A DNA stretch of 64,000 nucleotides from Planctomycetia bacterium (lineage in GTDB: Bacteria; Planctomycetota; GCA-002687715). The stretch's first letter is position 1, and each line of letters opens with the position of its first letter. A program made the position numbers and the translations under genes. The notes under the pieces are model-generated. The model saw only the letters and a list, made by a program, of their open reading frames with translations. It did not search any database and was not told where the DNA came from. This document shows positions 44,875-53,811 of this stretch, one piece after another. Location: positions 1 through 64,000 of the forward strand of contig SXUL01000088.1 of NCBI GenBank assembly GCA_005790545.1. The letters are read 5' to 3'.

Positions 44875-47478
44875 TCAGACCATGACTTCCATGCTCTTCG
44901 GACTCACGCCTTGCTGGATGACGAGGTCGAGCTTGCGCACCACTTCGTCGGGCGGAATGCGACCAGCGAGGAGGCGCGCGAACCCCTCCAGAGTGTGGGC
45001 GACGTCCGCGCCGGATTCACGCACGAATTCCACTCGGAAGCGTCGCACCCCGCGAGCGAGAAGCACCGGCACGAGCGGCGCGTTGGTGGTTGCCTCGGAG
45101 TGAAACACGGTGTTCCGGCAGCCCACATCCACGATGATCGGATGTTCGCGGCCGAGATGATCGCGGAGCGCGAGCTGATGTTCATCGCAGGGCCGACCAC
45201 AGGAATGGAAGTCCTTGCCGTTCGAGAGCAGGTGCGCGTACACGCAATGCTCGGTGTGGAAGGTGGGAATGCGATGGCGCAGTACCACGCTCATGCGCGC
45301 GGCATCCACGGCATCGAGCAGCGCGAGCAATTGCGCCTCATCCAGGTCATGGGCAGCGGTGACGGTCTGGAGCCCGAGCCCGAGGAGATGCGCTGCGGTG
45401 AGCGAATTGGTGACGTTCAGGGAGAAGTCGCCATGCACCAGCACGCGTGAGGGGTGTTCGCTGAAGTGCATCACCGCGCCGAAGTGGCGCACCAGCACCG
45501 CATCAGGTTCGAGTGCTTCAATGCGCTGGTCATACGCTTCCTCGCTGGGCTTCTGCACGCGCACCGTGGCGATGGTGACGCGCTTTCCGCTGCCGCGCGC
45601 ACGCTTCACTGCGTTGCCGAGGCCGGTGAAGTCCATGAAGTCGAGTTCGACCTCCGGGAGATCCGTCGCGAGCACGGCATCCAGCTGTCCGAGCGTGCGG
45701 ACAAGGGGAACGAGCAACGGGTTCTGCTGGGGAGCAGTGGGCTGCTCCGCTGCCTTGGCCTCCGCCTTCAGACGCGGCAACGCATCGTCGGGCAACACGC
45801 TGTGCACCGGGCCTCTTGCAGCGGCGGGCTCCAGCGCCTCCACCAACTGGCGACGGAGGTCTTTCAATGCAGTCACGGGCAGATGCAGTCCCGAACCGAA
45901 GGCCCGCACATCGAGAGCGCGCAAGTGAAAGAGCGTGCCGCCGAAGGTGCCGAGCTTGTCGCGGAGGAGGTCTGCATCGAGACCGCGACCACGCGCGGTT
46001 TCGAGGGCCATCGGGGAACACACACTGGCGGTGCCTGTGGCCGTGCGCGCAGTCACGGAGAGCGGTGCGCCGAGGCCACCCGCCACTTCAAGGTCGATCC
46101 AGTTGCGGCCGAGCGGGTCGGGCGCATGGCCAGCGGCCTGCGTGAGGCTCATGGTCTCGGGGCTCATGGTGGCGAAGACGCGCTCATTGGCGCGCACGCG
46201 CGTGAGATCCGGTCCCGGTTCGCCAAAGCGGAGTTCGAGATGGCGGCCCACTGTGCGCACGGCGCGCACCATGCCGCCTGGTTCGTTGTCGTCTTCTGGG
46301 TGCCCCGCATCGAACACGATGCCGGTGCCGGAATCGACGGCAGTGAAGCCATCGAGGTCACGCCAGGGAGCGCCATCAATGGCTACAGAGGTATCGCCCA
46401 CCGGCCCGAGCTCCCGCTCTCCGCCGAACTGTGCTCCGGTCCACGGGCGGCCATCCGGATCGCGCGCCACCAGAACCTTGTTGCCTTCGATGTCCACTTC
46501 GAGCACGCGCCCGATGTACAGCCCGCGGTGCTTCGGGAAGCGTCCTTCCACCAGACGCTGGTGATTGCTGCCGCCGAGGAATCCAGGCGAGAAACCGCGC
46601 GAGTACGCGAGCGCCATGGAGGTCATGGCTCGCGCGAGGGATTCTTGGGTCGGTGCCGCTCCGCCATCGAGCGCCTCGCGCCACGCGCGCACGGCAGTGG
46701 CGACATAGGCAGGGCCTTTTTGACGGCCTTCGATCTTCAGTCCAGCCAGCGGAAGTTGGCGCAACTCATCGAGGAGCGGCAGGGCTGCGAGATCAAGGGG
46801 CGAGAGGAGGTACTTCAAGTCCGCGTTCTCGCGCACCGTGCCGTCCAACACCACGTCGTAGGGCATGCGGCAGGATTGCGCGCACTGCCCGCGGTTTGCG
46901 GAGCGCTGGCCCCACGCTTCCGAGGTGAGGCACTGCCCACTCCACGCAACACAGAGGGCGCCATGCACGAACACCTCTGCCGCGATGGGAGAACTGGCGG
47001 TGAAGGTCTTGATCTCGGAGAGCGAGAGTTCCCGCGGCAGCACTACCCGCGTGGCGCCGAGGCCCGCCGCGAAGCGCGCTGCCTCCGTACTGGCGATGGT
47101 CATCTGCGTGCTGGCATGAATCGCGAGGCTCGGGGCGCGGGCCTGCGCGAGCAGCGCCACTGCCGGATCCTGCACGATGAGGGCATCCACACCTGCTTCC
47201 GCTGCCGCCACGATGAGGCGCTCGATGACCGGAAGTTCCACCTCGAAGACGAGGGTATTCAAGGCCAGATAGGCCTTCGCCCCCGCGCGATGGATGCGGC
47301 GGCAAGTGGAGGCAAGGGTCTCCACCCGGAAGTTGGCGGCGCGGGCCCTTGCGTTGAAGCCGGTGTCCAGCCCAAAGTAGACAGCATCGGCGCCGCCTTG
47401 GAGCGCCGCGTGCAGTGCTTCCTCCGACCCAGCGGGGGCGAGGAGTTCCGGAAGTTGTGAGACAGCGTGATCCCGCAT
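44875..47478 (-). CDS. U32-family peptidase with DUF3656-type C-terminal part
   Basis: An 867-residue U32 protein. The N-terminus LPELLAPAGSEEALHAALQGGADAVYFG and the signature EVFVHGALCVAWSGQC then RSANRGQCAQSCRMPY (with the four cysteines) are diagnostic. A long middle region and a second U32-like C-terminal half follow, with CVYAHLLSNGKDFHSCGRPC. Members such as RlhA and TrhP act in RNA hydroxylation rather than proteolysis, so a role in rRNA/tRNA modification is likelier. The ATG is 15 bases from the divergent chorismate mutase start, with TAGTCT as -10 box. Confidence 0.9.
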   Translation of the reverse strand: MRDHAVSQLPELLAPAGSEEALHAALQGGADAVYFGLDTGFNARARAANFRVETLASTCRRIHRAGAKAYLALNTLVFEVELPVIERLIVAAAEAGVDALIVQDPAVALLAQARAPSLAIHASTQMTIASTEAARFAAGLGATRVVLPRELSLSEIKTFTASSPIAAEVFVHGALCVAWSGQCLTSEAWGQRSANRGQCAQSCRMPYDVVLDGTVRENADLKYLLSPLDLAALPLLDELRQLPLAGLKIEGRQKGPAYVATAVRAWREALDGGAAPTQESLARAMTSMALAYSRGFSPGFLGGSNHQRLVEGRFPKHRGLYIGRVLEVDIEGNKVLVARDPDGRPWTGAQFGGERELGPVGDTSVAIDGAPWRDLDGFTAVDSGTGIVFDAGHPEDDNEPGGMVRAVRTVGRHLELRFGEPGPDLTRVRANERVFATMSPETMSLTQAAGHAPDPLGRNWIDLEVAGGLGAPLSVTARTATGTASVCSPMALETARGRGLDADLLRDKLGTFGGTLFHLRALDVRAFGSGLHLPVTALKDLRRQLVEALEPAAARGPVHSVLPDDALPRLKAEAKAAEQPTAPQQNPLLVPLVRTLGQLDAVLATDLPEVELDFMDFTGLGNAVKRARGSGKRVTIATVRVQKPSEEAYDQRIEALEPDAVLVRHFGAVMHFSEHPSRVLVHGDFSLNVTNSLTAAHLLGLGLQTVTAAHDLDEAQLLALLDAVDAARMSVVLRHRIPTFHTEHCVYAHLLSNGKDFHSCGRPCDEHQLALRDHLGREHPIIVDVGCRNTVFHSEATTNAPLVPVLLARGVRRFRVEFVRESGADVAHTLEGFARLLAGRIPPDEVVRKLDLVIQQGVSPKSMEVMV

Positions 47479-47484
47479 GAAACG

Positions 47485-47490
47485 AGACTA
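47485..47490 (-). promoter_or_regulatory. Putative -10 box (TAGTCT) of the U32 gene
   Basis: TAGTCT on the minus strand ends 6 bases before the ATG of the U32 gene. The whole space between the two divergent start codons is 15 bases, so the plus-strand gene's promoter must lie in the U32 coding region. Confidence 0.4.
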
Positions 47491-47493
47491 ACA

Positions 47494-47829
47494 GTGACGA
47501 CCCGAAGAAACTCAGGCGCCAAGCCTCTCTCGCACGCAGACGCAGTACGCAAAGTGGCGCGCCTGCGCCGCCACGTGGACGCCCTGAACGGACTGCTCGC
47601 GCGGGTGTTGCAACAGCGCGCGCAACTTGTCATCGCGATCGGCACTCTCAAGGCTGTCGCCAAGCTCCCCGCTCTCGATCCTGCGCGTGAACGCGCCATG
47701 GCGAAGCGTTTCAGCGCCGTTGGCGGGGGCTATTCACCCGCAGCGCTGCGCCGCATCCTCCGCGCCGTGCTCCTCGAATCCCGCGCCCTCGTGCGCAAGC
47801 AGCAGACGCAGAGGGCGCAGGTGAGGTGA
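47494..47829 (+). CDS. Chorismate mutase-like protein (AroQ class)
   Basis: A 111-residue all-helical protein. The first helix has L-R-R-H-V-D-A-L-N-G-L-L-A-R-V-L-Q-Q-R-A, then AIGTLKAVAKLPALDPARER and the last helix ILRAVLLESRAL, matching the AroQ pattern (R in helix 1, K after the I-G, R-E pair, S-R near the end). It would convert chorismate to prephenate. GTG at 47494 is chosen since the divergent U32 start ends at 47478; the leader would be almost absent. The stop is 1 base from the stop of the LamG gene, tail to tail. Confidence 0.75.
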   Translation: MTTRRNSGAKPLSHADAVRKVARLRRHVDALNGLLARVLQQRAQLVIAIGTLKAVAKLPALDPARERAMAKRFSAVGGGYSPAALRRILRAVLLESRALVRKQQTQRAQVR

Positions 47830-47830
47830 G

Positions 47831-48976
47831 CTAGTTGAGGGTGGTGCTGAGGAGGTTGGATTGGAAGAAGAAGCCGTTCGGGGCGGCGAAGCTCATCACG
47901 TAGGCCTCGGTGTGCCAGGTGATGCCGGTGAGACCGGGAATGAGCGGGATGGTGAGGTTGAGGAACCAGTCACCTTGGGCGTTGGTGGCGGGCAGGCCAG
48001 GTGCGAAGCCGAAGGTGCTGGTGGGATCTGCGAGGGCGATGAGCAGCGGGGTGAAACCGACCTGAGTGGTGCCCCAGATTCCACCGGGCCCGATGGGATG
48101 CGCAGCCAGTGCAGTGTCAGCGAAGACGAACAGCGGCGCATTGATGGCCGGAGAATCGAGGGACCATGTCATGCCCGTGGGGAGCGTGAGGCTGGATGGG
48201 CCGCAGAGTGTGGCGCCAGTTCCGGGCGTGCAGGGGAATGGACTCACATTCACCCATTGCACATTGCCGCTGATGGTGCCGATCTGCGCGGCAGGACCGG
48301 AATCGAATACGGTGTTGCCGGAACCCTCTTCAAGTTGCAAGAGTAATGCCGTGCCGGCATCGGGAGTCCAGACCATTTGAGGCACGAAGCTACCAGTGGC
48401 TGCATAGCGTTCGACACTGGACCATCGCGCAGCGCGCACATCCCAGTAGCCAACAGGATTCAGGTTAGGAGGCAACCAGGAATGGGTGCCGAGGTAGGTT
48501 GGAGTTGCACCTTGAATGACTTGGCAACTGCCACATGGTCCTCCCGATCCCAGAATGATGCCATCGAGATGCGTGGACCAACTGCCACCGGGACGACGCA
48601 CGAAGGCCACGTGATGAAATGATTGATCCGATAGAACTGGTGCCGATGATGTGACCTCTGGCCATGGGCCCCAAGCATAAATGGCCTGAACATTGTTGTT
48701 CGGCGCGGCGTAGAGTCCCTTGTGTTCGGTACTTCCCAGATAGCGCTCTAGCACGAGACTAACGTTTTGTCCGCCAATGGCGGATTTCCGCACCCAATAC
48801 TCAAGCGTCGCGGTAGCGCCCGTATGCATGATCGCATGGTGCGGAAATGCCAGCTGCGTGCTGGTGAATCGCAGTGCCCATTGATCAATCTGCGCGGGGA
48901 GGGCAGTCGGACTCAGTACTGCGAGTGCCAGACATGCGCCGAGCATCGCGAGTATGGGCGCGCAATGCGCGCGCAA
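47831..48976 (-). CDS. Secreted LamG-domain protein
   Basis: An exported protein of about 381 residues. The LamG/concanavalin-like part contains H-A-I-M-H-T-G-A-T-A-T-L-E-Y-W-V-R and VAFVRRPGGSWSTHLDGIILG. The C-terminal region (FFQSNLLSTTLN end, LNLTIPLIPGLTG) resembles the C-terminal domains of the tandem paralogues. Signal peptide is cut at ALPA|QIDQ. The start is uncertain: TTG at 48976 gives a basic n-region; ATG at 48946 and GTG at 49099 are alternatives. Base use looks more AT-rich than the neighbours, by eye. Confidence 0.72.
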   Translation of the reverse strand: MRAHCAPILAMLGACLALAVLSPTALPAQIDQWALRFTSTQLAFPHHAIMHTGATATLEYWVRKSAIGGQNVSLVLERYLGSTEHKGLYAAPNNNVQAIYAWGPWPEVTSSAPVLSDQSFHHVAFVRRPGGSWSTHLDGIILGSGGPCGSCQVIQGATPTYLGTHSWLPPNLNPVGYWDVRAARWSSVERYAATGSFVPQMVWTPDAGTALLLQLEEGSGNTVFDSGPAAQIGTISGNVQWVNVSPFPCTPGTGATLCGPSSLTLPTGMTWSLDSPAINAPLFVFADTALAAHPIGPGGIWGTTQVGFTPLLIALADPTSTFGFAPGLPATNAQGDWFLNLTIPLIPGLTGITWHTEAYVMSFAAPNGFFFQSNLLSTTLN

Positions 48977-49029
48977 GCGGGGCGCAGGGAATGCGCTCTC
49001 AGTCAGCGCGTGGGGTGCATGGAAGTTGC

Positions 49030-49039
49030 GGGGGGGGGG
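49030..49039. repeat. Homopolymer run of ten G (C10 on the coding strand)
   Basis: Ten consecutive G lie 54 bases upstream of the chosen LamG start, or inside the gene if translation begins at the in-frame GTG at 49099. Long single-base runs are slippage-prone. Confidence 0.9.
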
Positions 49040-49182
49040 TGGTACTAATAGTTTGCACAGTATTAATCTCCGGGCTTGGCCGGTGTTTGGACGAAGCACG
49101 GAGTCTCTAGCACGCGCAAACTTCGCGCGTCAAGGAGTCTTGCGATGCGCGGTGTGACGCAACGCAGGTGTGCGCGTCGCGC

Positions 49183-50811
49183 TCAACTGCCGCGGCGCGC
49201 GCGGAAGGCGAGGAAGAGCGGGATCTCGCGTTGCAGATGGGCCATGGCGGCGTCATCGCGGGCGACGCGCGTGACGGGCCACTCCTCAAGAGCATCAAGG
49301 AAGAGACCGTGGCGCGCCATCACGCGCACGTAGTGCTGCAGTGGACGATGGAAGGTCCATGTGGTGACGGGTTTCGCGCCGCGGGCGACCGCGCCCGGGT
49401 TCATCACGATCTCGAATTGTCCCGGAGAGAGATAGCCATCAACGCGACGGAAGTGGCGCACGCCGCGTTCACCACGCTCCATGGCCCAGGAGGTCTGGCG
49501 CGGGGCGCGGAAGGCGGGATGCAGGATCACGCCGATGAAGCGGCCGCCCGGTTCGAGAAGGCTGGCGATGCCTTCGAACACGGGATCAAGCGGGTCCATG
49601 TTCATGAGGGCCATCACCGAACTCACGGCGTGGAAGGTGCCGAGGCCGGCGCCCTTCAGGTCGCGCGCGTCGTGCACGCGGTATTCGACGGGGCCGCTGC
49701 GTTGCAGCGCGAGGTCGATGAGTTCCTGCGAGGCATCGAGGCCCGTGACGCGACAGCCGGAGGCGGCCAGCCTTCGTGCAAAGGTGCCTTCACCACAGGC
49801 GAGGTCGAGGATGCGCTCGCCCCGCTTGGGCGCGACGAGAGCGAGTGTCCCCGGCATCACCACTTCATCGAGGGGCGCGCTGCGCTTCTCTTCAACGAGC
49901 GTGGCGTACCACGGAGCCACCGCATCCCAGCCCGTGGCCATGCGCGTCTTCGGCTTCTCCGCGGGAGCGTCCAACTCCCTTGCGGCGGCTCGCTTGGCAA
50001 CCTGCAGCTTCTCGCGGCTCGTGCCCGCAGCGGCGAGGAAGGCATCCGGTGGCGGGCTGGCGAAGGTCGTCAGCTCACCAGTGGCGGGATGACGGAGCGT
50101 CAGCTCGGCTGCGTGGAGTGCCACGCGCCCGATGGGATTGGTGCGCGCGCCGTAGCGCTCATCGCCGCAGATGGGGTGACCGAGTTCGGAAAGGTGCACG
50201 CGGATCTGGTGCTTCCGTCCGGATTCCATGCGGATCTTGAGCAGCGTGCAGCCAGCGGCCCGTTGCACCACTTGCCAGTGGGTGACGGAGAGGCGCGCTT
50301 CATCCTCGTCTTCGGAGGGAGCATCCGTGGTGCGGCGCGGGGCCTTCACCGAACGCACCACACCGAAGCGATCCTCACGGAGGAAGCTCTGCACCGTGCC
50401 CTGCTCCTCGCGCGGAGCACCTTCCACCAAGGCGTAGTAGCTCCGCTCGATGCGGCGCGCGCGGAAGTCCTCCTTCACGAAACGGAAGGCCGGCTCCGAG
50501 ACCGTGAACACCATCACGCCGCTCACTTCGCGGTCGAGGCGATGGATGATCCAGACCCGCGGCCGGCGTTCGGTGGAGCCGAGGCGCTTCTGTAGCAGGC
50601 GGAAGGCCGAGATGTCCTTCGCGCCAGCGGGCGTGGCGGAGAGGAGCCCCGCCGGTTTGTCGCAGATGAGGATGTCGCCGTCCTCATGCAGGATCTGCAG
50701 CCCGTGGGCCGAGGCGTTGACGCCGTGCTTGGCCTTCTTGGACTTGCCCCAGGTGCGCTTCTTGGGCGCTCCTTCTGCGCGCGGTTCCGCGCGATCTGGA
50801 TGACGCTTCAT
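49183..50811 (-). CDS. RluA-type pseudouridine synthase fused to a SAM methyltransferase
   Basis: A 542-residue fusion. After a basic N-terminus, residues about 40-300 are an RluA-family pseudouridine synthase: ILICDKPAGLLS, the catalytic H-R-L-D-R-E-V-S-G-V, RMESGRKHQIRVHLSELGHP. Residues about 325-540 are a class I methyltransferase: ILDLACGEGTFARRLAASG, VTGLDASQELIDLA, then a VSSVMALMNM acidic region. It may isomerise a uridine and methylate the same or a nearby RNA site. The ATG at 50811 overlaps the upstream monooxygenase stop by 4 bases. Confidence 0.88.
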   Translation of the reverse strand: MKRHPDRAEPRAEGAPKKRTWGKSKKAKHGVNASAHGLQILHEDGDILICDKPAGLLSATPAGAKDISAFRLLQKRLGSTERRPRVWIIHRLDREVSGVMVFTVSEPAFRFVKEDFRARRIERSYYALVEGAPREEQGTVQSFLREDRFGVVRSVKAPRRTTDAPSEDEDEARLSVTHWQVVQRAAGCTLLKIRMESGRKHQIRVHLSELGHPICGDERYGARTNPIGRVALHAAELTLRHPATGELTTFASPPPDAFLAAAGTSREKLQVAKRAAARELDAPAEKPKTRMATGWDAVAPWYATLVEEKRSAPLDEVVMPGTLALVAPKRGERILDLACGEGTFARRLAASGCRVTGLDASQELIDLALQRSGPVEYRVHDARDLKGAGLGTFHAVSSVMALMNMDPLDPVFEGIASLLEPGGRFIGVILHPAFRAPRQTSWAMERGERGVRHFRRVDGYLSPGQFEIVMNPGAVARGAKPVTTWTFHRPLQHYVRVMARHGLFLDALEEWPVTRVARDDAAMAHLQREIPLFLAFRARRGS

Positions 50812-53066
50812 GAGAGTCTCGGTTTTCCGGCGAGGTATTGAGAAGGCCAGCGGTGGACGTCCACCTTCGCGCTGCTGGCTGCGCGCTGAGTGAGAATGGG
50901 ATCGGCGAGATGGGCGCGCGCGATGGCGCAGAGATCCGCGCGGCCCGCGAGCACGATGGTGTTCACATGGTCGATGGTTTCGAGGCCACCGACGGTCATC
51001 ACGGGGATGTTGGCTCCGCGGCGTACGGCTTCCGCGAAGGGCAGTTGATACATGCGCCCGTACTGCGGCTTGCCTTCGGGGCTGGTGCCGCCGCTCGACA
51101 CGTCGATGACATCGGCACCGTGTTCGCGGAGTGCCGTGGCGATGGCCACCGCATCCTCGGGATGGATGGATTCCGCTGCGCTGTGCCAATCGCTGGCAGA
51201 GATGCGCACGAAGAGCGGCATCGAAGCAGGAATGGCGGCGCGCACTGCAGCGAGCACTTCGAGGGGGAAGCGCAGGCGATTCGCAAGGCTGCCGCCGTAC
51301 TCGTCCTGCCTCTGATTGCTGAGAGGCGTGAGGAACGAACTCAACAAGTAGCCATGGGCCATGTGGAGTTCGATGAGATCGAAGCCCGCGCTGACCGCTC
51401 GTCTGGCACTGGCCACGAAGGCGTCGCGGATGCGGTTCATGTCGGCGCGGTTCATCTCTCGGGGAGTGGGCCACTGCGCGTTCCATGGCAGAGCGGAGGG
51501 TGCAATGGTCTCCCAGCCGTCAGGGAGCGGCTTTTCCGCTGCTTCCCACGGGAGATGAGCGGAGCCCTTCCTCCCGGCATGCGCGATCTGGATGCCGATC
51601 TTTGCGGCGCTGTGCGCATGCACGAAGCGGGTGATGCGCGCGAAGGCTTCGGCCTGCGCGTCATTCCAGAGGCCTGCGCAGCCGCGGCTGATGCGACCTT
51701 CGGGCGAGACGTTCGTCATCTCCACGATGAGCAGGCCCGCACCACCGATGGCGCGCGAGCCGAGATGCACGAGATGCCAATCGCCGACGACACCTTCGTC
51801 CGCGCTGTACTGGCACATGGGGCTCACGACCACGCGGTTCGGGAGCGTGAGGCCGCGCACTGTGAAGGGCGCGAAGGCCGGCGGGGCGGGTGTGCCGTCC
51901 GCAGCGCGCGCCAACTGGTGTTCGTTGGCGAACGCTTCCAGCGTCGCGCGCATGAGGGTGCGATCCCGGAAGGCGAGGTTGTCCGCGCCGATGCGGCGAC
52001 TCCTCGTCATCAGGTTGAAGTTGAAGATGTGCGACGCTTGGTGGAGATGGAAATCCACCTCCTCGAACCAGCGCTGCGAAACGCTGGCGTTCCGCTGCAA
52101 TCGTTCGGTGGGTCCGCGATGGACGGCTTCGTAGTGCGCGAGCGCGCTGGCCACCGGTTCGCCCTTGCGGGCCGTCTCGATCACGGCATTGGAAAGCGCG
52201 ATCGCCCCTTCCATGGCGAGCTTGGTGCCCGAGCCGATGGAAAAGTGGGCCGTGTGCACCGCATCCCCGACCAGGGCGATGGAACGGCCGTCGTGCCATC
52301 TCTCGTTGGTGATGAAGGGAAAGCGTCGCCAGAGCGAGCGGTTGGCAACAAGCTTCGAGGAACCCAGCCACGGTGCGAAAACCCGTTGGCAGATGGCGAG
52401 GGTCTTCTCGTCGTTTGCTTCTTCGAAGCCCGCACGTTGCCAGGTCTCTTCCGAGCACTCCACGATCCAGGTGGACATGCCCTTCTTGAATGGATAGGCG
52501 TGCACCGAAATGTTGCCGTATTCCGTGGGCGCGAAGATGAACGTGAAGCTCGGGAGCTCGCGATCCACGGCGAGCCACGAGAAGCGGGTGGCCCCGAGCA
52601 CCACGCGCGGCTGGAACACGTCCTTCAGTTCCTCGCGCACGCGGCTGTTCACGCCATCCGCTGCGATGACGAGATCCGCATCACGTGCTGCTTCGCGCGC
52701 GGAAGGCACCTGCGAATGGAAGCGCACATCCACGCCCAGCCCTTGGGCGCGGCGCTGCAGGATCTCGAGCATGGCCTTCCGTTCGAGGCCGGAGAAGCCG
52801 TGGCCCTCGGACTTGATCCACGCACCGCGGTGCCAAGTCTCGATGCTCCTCCAGTGGATGAAGGCGCGTTCGATCTCGGCGAAGCTCTCCGGGTCTGCAT
52901 TCTGGATGTGCAGCAACGTCTCGTCCGAGAACACGACACCGAAGCCGAAGGCGTCTGTGGGGCCATTCTGCTCGTGCACCGCGATGGCTGCATCAGGCAG
53001 GGCCTTCTTCAGGAGGATGGCGCTGAACAGCCCGCCGGGTCCGCCACCGATGCAGGTGATGCGCAT
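50808..53066 (-). CDS. Bifunctional anthraniloyl-CoA (2-aminobenzoyl-CoA) monooxygenase/reductase type flavoprotein
   Basis: A 752-residue two-flavin protein. Residues 1-370 are a PHBH-type FAD monooxygenase (CIGGGPGGLFSAILLKK near the start; LVGDAVHTAHFSIGSGTKLA). Residues about 395-750 are an Old Yellow Enzyme-type domain: LPNRVVVSPMCQYSADEG, IQIAHAGRKGS, DEYGGSLANRLRF. This fusion is that of the 2-aminobenzoyl-CoA monooxygenase/reductase of aerobic anthranilate degradation; salicylyl-CoA 5-hydroxylase shares the first half. No CoA ligase or beta-oxidation genes are nearby, so the substrate is not certain. ATG at 53066 was chosen at the FAD motif. Confidence 0.85.
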   Translation of the reverse strand: MRITCIGGGPGGLFSAILLKKALPDAAIAVHEQNGPTDAFGFGVVFSDETLLHIQNADPESFAEIERAFIHWRSIETWHRGAWIKSEGHGFSGLERKAMLEILQRRAQGLGVDVRFHSQVPSAREAARDADLVIAADGVNSRVREELKDVFQPRVVLGATRFSWLAVDRELPSFTFIFAPTEYGNISVHAYPFKKGMSTWIVECSEETWQRAGFEEANDEKTLAICQRVFAPWLGSSKLVANRSLWRRFPFITNERWHDGRSIALVGDAVHTAHFSIGSGTKLAMEGAIALSNAVIETARKGEPVASALAHYEAVHRGPTERLQRNASVSQRWFEEVDFHLHQASHIFNFNLMTRSRRIGADNLAFRDRTLMRATLEAFANEHQLARAADGTPAPPAFAPFTVRGLTLPNRVVVSPMCQYSADEGVVGDWHLVHLGSRAIGGAGLLIVEMTNVSPEGRISRGCAGLWNDAQAEAFARITRFVHAHSAAKIGIQIAHAGRKGSAHLPWEAAEKPLPDGWETIAPSALPWNAQWPTPREMNRADMNRIRDAFVASARRAVSAGFDLIELHMAHGYLLSSFLTPLSNQRQDEYGGSLANRLRFPLEVLAAVRAAIPASMPLFVRISASDWHSAAESIHPEDAVAIATALREHGADVIDVSSGGTSPEGKPQYGRMYQLPFAEAVRRGANIPVMTVGGLETIDHVNTIVLAGRADLCAIARAHLADPILTQRAASSAKVDVHRWPSQYLAGKPRLS

Positions 53067-53100
53067 GGTCCTCTTCTCCCGGCGGCGCAAAGCGCCGCCG

Positions 53101-53811
53101 TCAGTTCCAGCGGATGAGCATGCTCGCCGGATCGAACTCCAGCTTCGGAGCAACGGCCGGCGCAGCACCGTGCACCTTCAGGAAGTGGAGCGGGAGGGTC
53201 TTTCCTTGTCCGCCCAGAGTGACGGCTACTTCGAATTGTTCGAGCAGCGCGCGCACTGCGGCCGGCAGCGAGGCGACGTCAGGGCCTGCTTCTGCGTGGA
53301 TGGGAATCCAGATGGCGACGTTGTGCAGCTTCGCGAGCGCGCGCAGCGCTTCGAGTTCGGATTGCGTGGTGCTGGCGATATCCGGCCAGCCCTGGAACAT
53401 GATCGTGCCGGGACGGAATTCCGCATGCGTCGCGAGGAAGGTGAGGATTCCCGCGAGCTTGGTGAGGTCGAACTGACCTCCGCGGAAGGTGTAGATCTGC
53501 GAGTGGCGTTCGACGCGCGTCAGGATTTCGGCGCGGTCGGTGGCGGCGATGGAGTCCTCGATCTTGGTGAGGATCTCGTCGTGGTAGGCGCGGATGTCAC
53601 TCACCGACTTGCCGATGGCGATGTGCAGCACGTTGTGCCCGGACATGGCCTGGTCGATGGCGATGCTCGTGAGGATTGCGTTCTTGCCTGTGCCGTGAGG
53701 GGAAACCATGACGCCGATGTTGCCGGCGCCGAGGCCACCCTTGAGCACGCGCTCGAAGGCACGCAGTGGGCGATTGGATTCCACGGGGTTGTTGCTCATG
53801 GCTGTGCTCAC
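53101..53811 (-). CDS. RecA/KaiC-like P-loop protein
   Basis: A 236-residue protein with a RecA-superfamily outline: [15 protein letters not shown] then a P-loop S-P-H-G-T-G-K-N-A, and later [10 protein letters not shown] as the Walker B-like strand and [11 protein letters not shown]. The Ser/Thr after the P-loop lysine is Asn (N44) and the first Gly is Ser. No partner or function is recognised. It starts at a GTG overlapping the EF-G stop as GTGA (an ATG 4 codons later is possible), so it is translationally coupled to EF-G. Confidence 0.65.
   Translation of the reverse strand: MSTAMSNNPVESNRPLRAFERVLKGGLGAGNIGVMVSPHGTGKNAILTSIAIDQAMSGHNVLHIAIGKSVSDIRAYHDEILTKIEDSIAATDRAEILTRVERHSQIYTFRGGQFDLTKLAGILTFLATHAEFRPGTIMFQGWPDIASTTQSELEALRALAKLHNVAIWIPIHAEAGPDVASLPAAVRALLEQFEVAVTLGGQGKTLPLHFLKVHGAAPAVAPKLEFDPASMLIRWN

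Noticed and set aside
45454-47460. Plus-strand open frame of 668 codons
   Set aside because: Antisense to the U32 gene, whose cysteine signature is intact.
44875-47478. Plain collagenase-type protease assignment for the U32 protein
   Set aside because: The CxxxxxC...CxxxC arrangement suits the RNA-modifying U32 members as well or better; proteolysis cannot be shown from sequence.
50838-53117. Long plus-strand open frame of 759 codons
   Set aside because: It is opposite the two-flavin monooxygenase gene, has no family signatures, and is biased Arg/Glu/His composition typical of an antisense high-GC shadow.
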